From assembly GCA_030248225.1 (NCBI GenBank), contig JASANE010018464.1, positions 1 to 64,000 on the forward strand: a DNA stretch of 64,000 nt. The letters are read 5' to 3'. Both the position numbers and the translations under genes were made by a program. How positions within the stretch are numbered: position 1 is the first letter of the stretch; the number at the start of each line of letters is the position of its first letter. The notes under the pieces were generated by a model, which made no database searches, was not told the origin of the DNA, and saw only the letters and a list, made by a program, of their open reading frames with translations. Source of the stretch: Trileptium ribeirensis (Eukaryota; Nematoda; Enoplea; Enoplida; Thoracostomopsidae). This document shows, in pieces, positions 13,531 to 25,000 of this stretch.

Positions 13531-14970
13531 TACACGTTTTATGATTCAATTCTTGACAAAGGAATTTTTTTGCATTCACAAGTGTGAACCGCTCACCGGC
13601 ACGAACGCTCCCCGTTTTCGTCCCTACTTCTCCAAAGAGTGGCCGATACTTCGGCACAGGCCGCGGGATCCACCAGAGCTTCGACCGGAGAAATAGGCTG
13701 TGCGCTGCCAACAATGACTGGATTATCGGTACAAAATGCTATATAAAACAAACTATTATAGTGATATAGACCGATTTTAGCTGCAGGCACAAGTCGAAAA
13801 AACAAACAAACAAACACAATTACTCCAAAAATACCAAAAACGTTTTAGGAGACGCTTAGGAACGTTAAATTTTTAGGCTTAAATGACTAATTGCCCGTGG
13901 ACAAACGAAAAGAGTCCAACGCCACTTCAGTTCTACAACGACTCTCACGAGAGAATTAATTATAGTACGGCCGAAATTGTTGTTTGACGAAACGCAGAGT
14001 CTTTTTCGTTTCTATTAGCACTTCTCACGGTTTTTTCCGACTGTGACGATACAGCGACAACCATTCGAACATATTCTTACATTTGTGACAGCACTAGTCA
14101 TTCACCGATTTCTGGGGTGGCCAAACTTTTGTTGGAGCGTTGCTGGAGAAACCGAGAAATGCCAGGGACCATCTCTGATTTGGAGACCACATATATAAAA
14201 TGTATTTTTAGAAATACATAATGTGCATCAATACAAATCGACGCGCATTTATAAACATTGGGATGCACCGGACTGTTCTTGCGGTATAGGGGTGATATAA
14301 TCTTGAATGATGGCACATCACATAAAACTACAGGATTGGAAAAGTTGTCGCTTCCCGAGTGTACGATGAGAAAATTTGCACATTTCGGCAAACCCAACTT
14401 AAACCATTGGTAAAAATGCCATGGCGAAGCAATATTTGTTACTTGTTGCACTAAGTCATTGTTGCTAGGTCCTAAACTGGGTTTCCTGAACCACGTCTTA
14501 GAAAAGCAATTAATGCACTGACGATGGCAAGACAGCACCTATTTTATCACACGCAGAATCTTTATTTCTTCTTTCAATTAGAAAAGGTTTTGAGGTTATA
14601 AAAACTGCGACAAATACAACTTTTAAGAAGCTTTTTTAATTTGAAGCGTCAGCCGAATCAAATGCTTTGACCGCACCAAGAAAACCGAGCAACCCTAAGC
14701 CTGGGAGCTGTTATGCCACCATTGATGTGCAAAGCCTAATACCCGAGCCTTAATCGAACCCATGTTTGTCTTATATTTAACCAACTTTGGCTAAGACTTA
14801 GTCGGTTGCTGCCTTTCTTTAAGGGTTACGAAAGTAAACTTTTACACGGGCGCCAAAATCTAGAGTCCCGTTCAAGGCTTCAACTAAATTGAAATTTTGA
14901 ACCTATTTGAATGAATGAAAATTTATTCCCACTGCAGCGTCCCACACATGACATATTCAATCAAAGTTTA

Positions 14971-15081
14971 AAACAAATATGTATGTCCGGATTCCGCGTC
15001 CGCTGCGTTTGGCAAGTGTTATAACCTGAAATGTTTGGGGTGCCTAAATGACAAACCAAAAAGTCTGCAGCTCGTGCGTGG
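14971..15081. other. About 105 extra bases in the right arm
   Basis: Between caaagttta and ttgagcgaagcg the right arm has 111 bases where the left arm has six (agacag, read in the same orientation). It could be an insertion in the right arm or a deletion in the left. No gene was seen. Confidence 0.75.
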
Positions 15082-15521
15082 TTGAGCGAAGCGTTTTTAT
15101 TTTCTGTCTGGGAGTAAAAAGGTCGATGTCCGTCCGCCCGTTCGTTCGGTCCGACGCATCTCAAAAACCACTGAACGGATTTTAAACAACTTTTTTTAAA
15201 AAGTTTGAAAGCCTATCATGTCAGAGTAAGCACCTGATATTTGGGATTAAAAAAATTTGAGTGGTTAATTAGTAATTAGCTAATTAGTTAAGCTTATGCA
15301 GCTAAAATAGAGAATTTTGCAATATTTGTGTTATTTATTGAAATAGAATCGTTTCGATCAAACCATTATAGGGTTTTTTGGTTCGAAGAATTCAAATATA
15401 ATATTTTTTACCAATGATAAAGCCCTATGCAATGTAGTTATATGAAGAACATAAAATTTAGTACATTCGTAATGCCGCAGCCCAAGCTCCGCTCACAAAT
15501 GTAGTTTCACTACCGACTAGT

Positions 15522-15647
15522 GTTATCAGAAATTGGGTAGGAAATCACTGGAGCAGCGCGAGTACCAAAGCACTACTACTATTCTATTGCGGATCGAAGA
15601 AAAAACCCTTCAATTTAGTGAAGAGTTTTATCACAGAATAACTTTTG
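15522..15647. other. 126-bp insertion found only in the right arm
   Basis: The right arm has 126 bases between ccgactagt and accaaattgaac; the left arm joins these two blocks directly at about 1000/1001. No terminal repeats are evident. A 60-codon ORF at 15533-15715 is created by the insertion and has no recognisable product. Confidence 0.75.
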
Positions 15648-16648
15648 ACCAAATTGAACGCTACCATTGCAAATTTAGCTCTGTTTCAACAATTATTCAA
15701 GGTGCCTACTTCTAAAAAATGTTTTGCACAATAATTCGTTTCTACAAAATTTACCCCTGATCGCTACCTCTGATCCGTTTCAAAAACAAACAACAGTCTA
15801 CATTTCACTAAATGATTGCTTATTACACACGAATCATTACATAACTGACACTGATTACATAGCACTGAACGAATGTAATTTCAATTTAGGTTTATACACA
15901 TTGTACGTAGACATGCTACTGCCTGTCTCAAGTTATCGAAAAAATCCATCATTTTCTCTAAGTTCAGTTTAAAATTAGTTATACTTAAGAATAACGATAA
16001 CAGTTAAATAATACAACAGATACAATAACAGTTCAATACTTAGAATTCTGTAAGAAATAATGTTTATTATAGATTTATTTACTTTATGAAACTACTGAAA
16101 TGACATTTTAAGCGTGCTATTTGCTTTGGGCTTTTCTGGCTTGGCTTCGTGCCTGTTGTTGAATAGTTCGGGCCCGAAGGGGCCTCAACATTTAGGCTCC
16201 TTCTCGCCTCTAGTGAACACTAAAGCTGTGGACATAAATACAAGCAAAATTCAGCCGAAAAACTCCCACCTACTAACAAACTACAATTAGCGAAATATTC
16301 GTAGGAATAATTTCGTTCCTTTTAAGATAAAGGAAAAAATTCATTATCCAAAACTGACTACCGGCGCCTTGTATATGCATGTAGAACAGAAAACTCAAAA
16401 ACACATTAGCAAGGCTATTTGCGCCCCACGAGACGTCGGGCTGACTCCGATATTGACGGCAGAACGACAATTGATTTTTCCAAACGAAAATAATTAATGG
16501 TACAACTCCGAACTTATTCTGCCTCAATGTTTTTGAGCCCATCTGAGTCGGAACTAGGCCAACGTAATTTTGAAATAACTGAAAATTCCGCTATATACGG
16601 AAAATATTGTTAGGTACTGCAAAACCAATCTGAGCGGCAATGGTGCGT

Positions 16649-18755
16649 CATGAGGTGCTAAAATGGACCAAGACAGGGGCGTAGACCAAACGTTTTTTGT
16701 AAGTTTTCCAAAGACTTTGTACTTCTTAACCGGCCCACTATAACAAATTCACAACCTAGCTGAAATAATAATGTATTTATGTGTACATAATTTAGAGACA
16801 GATATAAATTTCTTTATTACAAATCAAGTGACTCCATCAGAGAGGTAAAAATAATAATTACAATAATTTATTAATAATTCGTTTATGACATAATTTAAAA
16901 CGACAAAATATATTACATGACATTATTTCTAGCGTGTTTCGCCACCGCAACAACATGGGTACTGCCCCTGTGATGATTCTTTGCCCGCTATACGATTTCA
17001 CGCCCGGTAAGTAATGCCCATAAAATAACTGTTTTAACAAAATATATAGAAAATTTGAAAAGTTAACCCGTCCAAAATTTCCTATAAAGCAAATAATACA
17101 ACTTTTGATCAATAGTCAATAACCATAGGTCGAGAACCCAGAAGCAAAGTTTGAAACTATAGCTACACCTCTTGCTCGGTTGTAGATAAGATACCGGGGA
17201 GCGTGCTCAAACATTACTTAAGAGATCACGTCCAAACACACTAATTGACTAAGCACTGTCCGCGAAACAGCATTTCTGGCAAACACCAGCGACATGAATA
17301 CCAATAGCAAAAAGATTATTGTTACCAACGATTAGAATATAGGAAAATGCAAAAGAAATAATGAGTCTTAATAAGAAAAACAATACATTAAAGCTGTCAC
17401 TAAGAAACCCTTTCTATAAAAGCATCACAAACACGCCACTGACGACATAAGATTTAAACTCAAAAAGGCCCAAGACAAACAATGACGTTTCCGCAATTAA
17501 TACCGTTTAAGCTAAGAAAACTAGTTTCCTCTCTCGTTGTTAGGTAATCATGAATGATGCCAAGTCGGTTGCCGAAAAGGCATTTTTGGCTCGGAGTGCC
17601 TAAAATAGAGCCTCAACTGGATCCGTCCGCGGTGTGCTTTCTTTAATCCATGATCATATCAATTAGTCTCGCGGCGAGGGAAAACAGAGCAATTGGGACT
17701 AACCTTCGATCCGTGAGTTTTGGAGGGTTTTTTGAACCGTGTTTCCTGAGTCCCCATCAATGTCTCAGGAACTCATAATATATCGGTAACACATAAGCAT
17801 AACGTTACGTTCCTTCAGAGCAAACATCAAAGTCTGTATTTCATAGTCCAATGACCAAAAAAAAACGGAAATTTTCATTCTTAATTTAAGAAAAATTATT
17901 TCACGTGTAATTTTTCGCGTTTGGACCCTAACGCTTGATATATTAGCAAATAGAATTCAGCAACATGGAAAAGGCACAGAATCAGTTCTAACCCTCATCC
18001 ATCTGATTTTGGCAATATTATCAGCACAATATTAAGTCCAAAATTCAGCATTTTTGGCCTCTGGTAGCTTAGAACAGCATCACAACATTGGCTTGAAGAA
18101 ATAAAATCACCCTACTTATAGTGAGATGAAAACCCTATCATTCATTGCCAACAAGCAAGAAAATTACTTTGTCAAATCCCTGAAGGTTAAATTTTTCTTT
18201 AGATAGTTCGAATCAAAAAAGTCTTCAAACGCTATGCTGTAGTTGTCGATAAGTTAAAATGGCAGTCTTCATTTAGTGTGGGTTTTGCGAGAATGTGGGC
18301 CGGAAATCACAATCGAATAATTGTAGATTCTACGGCGTAAATCTAATTGAGAGACCAGAAATATAACAAAGTTTTTTTTGCACAGTTGCCCGCTATTTGA
18401 GAAAACTCCATGCCAAAACTTGAGGGGCGGGGCAAATTTAATGACCACTCACCAAATATGATGGTGGCGTTAACCCCTGCCGTCAAAACTGGGAGTAAAA
18501 TCGGAATTGCCTCATGCATGAAGCGTTCGTGTCGTAATCACTGGAACTGCCACATTCTGCTTAAGAAGCCTTTATAATCTCTTCACAAAACCAACAGTTA
18601 TGATGATTTATAGAGAACAGTATATATGACATTTTTCGAAATCAGGCAGTCTACAACCAAGGGGGACACTGCCGAAATCGTTATGCAAACGCGGCATGCC
18701 ATAAATTTCGAAGAACGTCACAGTCTTCTCAAAAATCATCATGAACTCTTGATTA
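16649..18755. other. Intergenic stretch, nothing recognised
   Basis: Unique AT-rich sequence between the palindrome and the 3' end of the CaMKII-hub gene. I saw no exon with matching splice sites, no LINE motif and no tandem array. Confidence 0.5.
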
Positions 18756-18761
18756 TTTATT
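18756..18761 (-). promoter_or_regulatory. Poly(A) signal of the CaMKII-hub gene
   Basis: AATAAA on the minus strand, 137 nt beyond the stop codon at 18898-18900. Position and strand fit a short 3' UTR for the hub gene. Confidence 0.6.
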
Positions 18762-18897
18762 AAAATGAGACGGTTGTTTGACAAAATAACGCAACCAAAT
18801 CCGAAATCGATGATTCTAATTCATTGTTCTCTCTAAACTATGACCGTGTAGTATCTTAAATAAATTTGAAAAGAATCAAACAAATATTACTAGAGCG

Positions 18898-19060
18898 TTA
18901 ATAGTTGTTGGCCAGAGACATCAAGGCGCCACTGCCATCGGCCGAGTGTCGGCCAGCCATTGCCGACGAGCGATGGAAATGGACGCACTGCCACCGACCC
19001 GCCTCTTTCCGGTTCCATATCCGCGTTTCCTCAAATTGACGCGTACTTGCCACGTTGTTT
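18898..19060 (-). CDS. Exon 6 of hub gene: C-terminal hub strand and stop
   Basis: The acceptor ATTGTTTCAG|A completes Lys379. The exon codes [18 protein letters not shown] and VHFHRS, the diagnostic last strand of the CaMKII hub, then a Ser/Ala/Gly-rich tail of about 20 residues ending ANNY and TAA at 18898-18900. CaMKII proteins of other animals also end in short, variable tails here. Confidence 0.96.
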
Positions 19061-22000
19061 CTGAAACAATACACTAATGGTCAGCTGCATACAACAGAGC
19101 AAAATGAGTCCCTTTTTTCTGATTGGCGACGCTGGTCACCCAAAGCTACGTACACTTTACCTAAGTATGCAGTGTTTTGCCCTGAACCAAGGGCCGCTTT
19201 CGTAAAAACAACACTGCCATACAGTATCTAGTAGCTACTTTAGATCCACCATAATTCCTCGCGGTTGTGTGTACAGTAATTATTGAGAACAAGTTAAAAT
19301 CATTGAATCCAGTTTATTGTGGGAAATATGGATCCACAACATTCTTGGTTGAGTTAAATTACTACCAAAACCTCTGCGCAGCCTCATTTTGGTTCATTAA
19401 TGTAAACTTGTTCAGAACACTGAATTTTTCGACATATCGACAAATATTGCGCAGATAACGGGGGAAAGTTCCTGTCCAAAATACGGAATACATTTCCCAA
19501 CGACAACGCAAAAGCGTGACTCACCAAGTCCCGACTTACTTGTCGACGTATTGCGTGATGCGAACGTAAGCGATAATAGCGGCGTCATTCGAGAGAATGT
19601 GGACGTGCGGATTGATCAAGACGGTTCGGACCGTCTTTGTATTGCGTGATGCGATTGCTGCCGCCGCTGAAAACAATATCTGATTACAGCGGTAGAGCGA
19701 AGAAAAATGTAAATTATTTATTATTTACCATTGGGTTTGCCAGTAGGTAATAGCAACTATTAACTGTTTATCTGCCAGCTGCGGCGTAACTTTTGAGAAA
19801 ACAAAACAACTGCTGTACCAATCTTTATGATTTTTAGTGGTTGAACCAATAATTGGAAAGACGCAGGGGCTATGATATAAAGGATGATCCAAATCGTCTT
19901 TGCATGGTGTAGTGGTTTTGTAACAGTGTTATAATTCTAGCAGCGAAATTCGGGTAGCTAGCTTTCTGTGGTTTATTATTGCCACGTTGGTTCGGTTCAT
20001 TGCTGTTAATCACTCTCTAAGCGCTGATTAAACGTCGAGGTATCTTTTCGCTTAGCTACTGCTTACGGCTACGGCTTTAAGTCCGAAAAAAATATCAGTC
20101 GGCGCAAGCAACTTTTACTATAACAAACTTCACTATTCCGACAACACTGTGGCATAGCTAAAACTTGATCCCCAAACCCAAGAGTATTCCGGACAATAAC
20201 GTGCTTACACTCAAACAGTTCCAATTAGGATCAATCGTTGATCACATAAAGACATCTAGGTGGTCTCATAAAAGAAGTTGACACCGCTCGTTATGAAATT
20301 CCCAACCTGGTCATTATTGAATTTATGGAACTAAGAAAATTCCTAATTTTTTGCGGGCTTAAAACACTATAATTGCTGTCAATCTATGCGGTTTATCTAT
20401 AGTGCATTATTACCGTACTGTGAATCGGCAATTTATGCTATTTTTCGTGTTTTTCAGTCGCCCAGTTTAGCTGGGAGTCCCCATGTTCGATCTGGCCGCA
20501 AACCAGATTACTCACACCCCTTCGGTTCCTCCAGGTAACTTTGAAGGTAGTTTAGGAAAGCCAGCGAAATAAAAGCAAATTTTTAGCAAATCGTTCGTGA
20601 AAAACACGAGCCGTTAATTTTTCTCGAACTGTTCGCAAAAATTTTGCTTTTATTTATGTTCGTAACTGTACAGTCGATACTGTTCAATGGTAACAATCAA
20701 AAATTAGCTAAAGACACTCACAATTTTCGAAGAAGAATCTGTGAAATTCCATTCCTTCGATGAGGTTGCCGTGTGCCTCCGGTTCGAAGCAGGTAATGTG
20801 CGGATCGCAATATTTTCTGAAACAATAACCATTATTACTGGTAACTCTATCAAGATTGCAGAACGTTGTGAGGTATAGCTTCATCTACGTCTTTTGCGTG
20901 CACAGGCAATCAGCTCTCGATAGCATACGTCGACATGCTATGTGGATATCACACAATATCGCACAAAATAGAATAAAACTAACACCGGTAATAATCCCAT
21001 GCTCGAAACCCCCTAAGTAAAACTTTTCAGCCGCGCCAAGACGTCACAATAAAATTAGGAAATTTGTGGTCGATAAACCATGGGGTGCCATACCCACGTA
21101 CCCATGGGATCATGGGTCGCAGTGCAAAATCAACACAGGCAGTGAGTTTCCCATGCCAGAAAACCCCGAAGTAAAATTTTTCAGCCAACCAGGACGTCAG
21201 ACCAAATTTTCGAATTATGGGTCAAGGAACCACGAGAGTACCACACCTAAAATCCCATGAACCGGAGCCTTCATCGAAAAACAAAATGAGGCATCGGCAT
21301 TTATTATTTTACTATGAAATAAAGCCACCAGAGAAAAAAATTCGAAAGTTATGATAAAAATAGCCTTGCTTCCTTGAAGGGTACTAAATTACGGTGAAAT
21401 CGGGTAAAAACCCCACATTTTGACCCCTGAACCCGGAACGAGACCCCAAATCAAAAAAACGCTCAAGGATGTACACGGTAAATCGGTTATGCCGGTTTGA
21501 ATGAACTCAAGATAATGAAAATCGGTTAAGTTGTTCCCGAGTTATGAGCGATGACACACACAGACGGAATTTAAAAGATTTCACCCCTGCAACATACAAT
21601 CTCTACTACGTTCTGAATACAGAAGAGCATCCAAGCTTGATCATTGTGTATTTATCACATATTTTTGGACCATAGATGAAGCAAAAATGTGGAAAATTTC
21701 AAACAAAATTTATAAACCGGAATTCCGGTTCCATTATGGTTTTTACCCTTTTCGGGAACCGCAACTGGGGCACGATTTTCGCCGGAACCGGAATTCCGGT
21801 TACTCCCTAATATGCATCTATCTAGCATATATAAGAGAACCCTATATCGCCCACGCCGCTTTGAAATTATTCCTCAAAATGGAGCTACCGTGTCCAAACC
21901 GTACCAGATCTATGAAAGATATATACATGCTAGTTAAATAAGCATCTCCAGGTTAGCTTTGGATAATGAATATTTTATCAATCCTGCTAGATCTGGCCTC

Positions 22001-25000
22001 TCCACAGGACCAAAATTTTATGTGGGGGCTTTGAGTTAGGACCTCAGCTCGCACCTGGGAAGCTGGAAATACCTGGGGTGTTTGCTCCAGCTTACCTGTG
22101 GCAAACCGTACACCCAGGTCAACTGGGGTGTTTTACAATTGCTTTTTTTCAAATATTATTCCATGTTTATCACTGTTTTTATTGCATATTTATACTTTGA
22201 TCAATAAAAATGAAATCTGAACACGCTTGGAGAGTGCTAGGAGGCTGACTTGGGGCGAACCCAAAACTTACTCGGAGGCGATGGGTAAGGTGTAGTGGTC
22301 GAAATTTTGTGTGGAAAGGCCAATTTCTGTCGGTGCACTAGCCTTATTACGTCCACCATTATAGCTAAATCATAATAAAAGAAAACTCACGTATACGTCG
22401 CATAGTCGCCGTGTGCCGCTGCGTCGAGTAATATTTCAGTCAACTTGATAATTTCCATCTTTTTCGCTGAAACACAAAAAAAATGAGAATACACTTTTTA
22501 CCAACTACTCTTTAGTGGTTCAACGCAAACCGTTTAGTCCAGCCAATTTATTATGCAGATTCATAGCTTTCCACAATAATTGACGTACAGAAAATTGTTT
22601 TGGTTATATTGGAGCGTGAATCTCGCCATGTGTGACATTCGTAAAAAGATTTTGCCAGACACAAACAGAGGCCATGGGAGATTCATCCAATATTACAAAA
22701 ATTCGGTATGTACCAATGAAAGCCCCAATGTAAATGTGGAAATGCCAATGTACAAAAAGCTAAACAAACCACAGAAACGCCACTTGATTCTCCATTTTAA
22801 ACAAATACATTTATTGCATAGAATCTTTATTGCTGTAATAAGTTACTGTGTAACGAAGAACAATCGAAGTTTATGGTGAATTCAACACTCTGGACCTTTG
22901 GGAATGTCCGACTGTCGTTACGAAAACGATGAACTCTGACGCTTAATTCAATGTGCAACTCAAATCAAATAACTGCCTTAAAATACTCTAACGAAACTCT
23001 CAGCCTGGCCTCTAGGATATAATACTATCACTGTCTATGCGAATATACACAATTGATCCCACTCTCAATTCTCAGCAAAAGAAGTATGCGCGGGTTCAGT
23101 ATGAGCAAACCTTGTAAATGTACTGCGGTTCAAAACAAACAACTACAATTGAAATGATGAGCGAAATACGCACGTACAAAATTCACAACACAGAATCCAC
23201 CAAACTGAATAATCAATAATATCTTCAACTGTATTCGGCACATTTACCCGTTGTCCGCTCCCAGTTATTTACTTGTGGGAAAATTTATTTCGAAATTTTT
23301 ATGTTTGTTTTACTCGTTCGCTCTCTGTTCGCTTGTACTTACGGTGACAGTGTACTTGTGTCCTGTACTGTATCTCAGGAAGATCATTGATAACTCAGCA
23401 ATAGAAAAATCTGTTCACCAGTTTGCTTTGCGTTACAAAATTTGCTAGAAGCATAGAATTGTGTGAAGTCCTAGCTTTCGCCCGGCGACTATAATAAGAC
23501 GGTGGCGCTTCTTAACAACACAGGCTTCCCGAATTGGGGTGGAGGCGAAGTGCAGGCATTTTTTGCTACTTCCTGGCAAAAAACGGGTGCCCCGTTCAAA
23601 AAATTTTACCCGCTCTTCCGGCAACACACGCTTCGGGTGGCATTAAAATCTGTGAAAATTCATCTGAAAACTGACATTCTGATGCCAAAAATTTGTGCAA
23701 AAATATCAGAAATGACTGTCGCCGAGAAGCGTTCGTTCATTTCTGGCGAGCGCTGTCAATGCGAGTGTGTACGGACTTACGCGACGTGTGCGAATTGACG
23801 ACGGACGGCAGGATCGTACTCGTATTGCCGACTGCTCCGCTGGCAGAGTTTCCGACGTGGTCCACATGAATCACTGTGTTTTCGTGTTGTAGCGCGTTGC
23901 TTGTTCCGGCTGCAACAAATTAGCCACACTGAGACTCCACACACCTTACATTACTACGCAACTAGCTGCTAAAATACTTATTTTAACATTTTCTGACAGG
24001 TACAGCGCCCTATGGTTCCCCAGATGAACTCAAAAGAATGGTCCCAGGCATTTTTCGCCCCACCACTTCCCAACTGGGCCCCTGGCATCATTTTAGCAGT
24101 TTGGAGAAGCCAGCAGAAAGCAAACTGAAACTGTATGTACCTAAATGATATTTCGGTTTAAGCTCATTTTCCTTCAAATGCTTAAATCTTGACTTCTACA
24201 GCTGTGCACGGTTTTATCTGCAGCAAGTCCAATGCTAAGGCCGTAAGCAATGTGCAAGGTGTGACGTCCACAACGTACCAAGCCTAAGTCTCAATCTTAG
24301 CCCTGAGCCTAAGCCGGGACTGCTGCCCACCACCCCAATCCAGCACTAAACTGTTGTATTTAGTGCATAACGTTACGCAACTCAGCTTGAGTTCGCCCTA
24401 CCCCGAAGCTTTGTCCTTCCATACATGCGGGTATCCTTGTCTACAACGAGCAACAAAAACTGTACATTTGCCCGTCTATAAACTTAGCAACTAAACAGGT
24501 TAAACGTAGTTTTTGCCAAATGAATGTTTGGCATTACCAAACGCAGCCGAGCGAGAACTCAACGAGTCGAACCAAGGCAAATTGGCTAAAACTCCAAGCA
24601 TCGTTGGCAACAAAAGCGCGCCTCGCCAACCGTCAAGTCCAACACCACCCATCCATGTACTTACTCTCGTGATCATCGATTGTCGCGCTGGAATCGGTCG
24701 ATTCTTTAATTACACCGGCGGCGCCGCCAGAATCATCCTTCCGGGTCAGTCCTGATTTGCCTAAAATTAAACCAAACGTAGACTATATTTGACCGACACT
24801 AGAATCCAAGATGAACAATTTAGAAAATGTATTTGAAGTAAATTCTTATGATAGTTAGGAATACTTCTGCGCCGAAAACAGTCGGACTACTCAAATACAA
24901 ATTATGAAAATTTTCGGGTATTTTTTGTTAGACACAATGCGTCAAATTGTCAATTTCGAAGATACCCTGACCATTCTGGAACATTCGACTCATCGAATTG

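Larger units (their letters stand above)
8515..16648 (-). repeat. Right arm of giant inverted repeat
   Basis: Reverse complement of 1-7462. It is about 670 bp longer than the left arm because of three clear insertions, listed separately. The last matching base is at 16648, where sequence complementary to the first base of the window is reached; beyond it the partner cannot be seen. A run of more than ten G lies at about 8637-8649, where the left arm has a mixed C-rich stretch. Confidence 0.93.

Noticed and set aside
2675..13817. ORFs conserved between the palindrome arms, read as duplicated genes
   Set aside because: Conservation follows from the arms being nearly identical DNA; frames break at indels elsewhere and no domain is recognisable.
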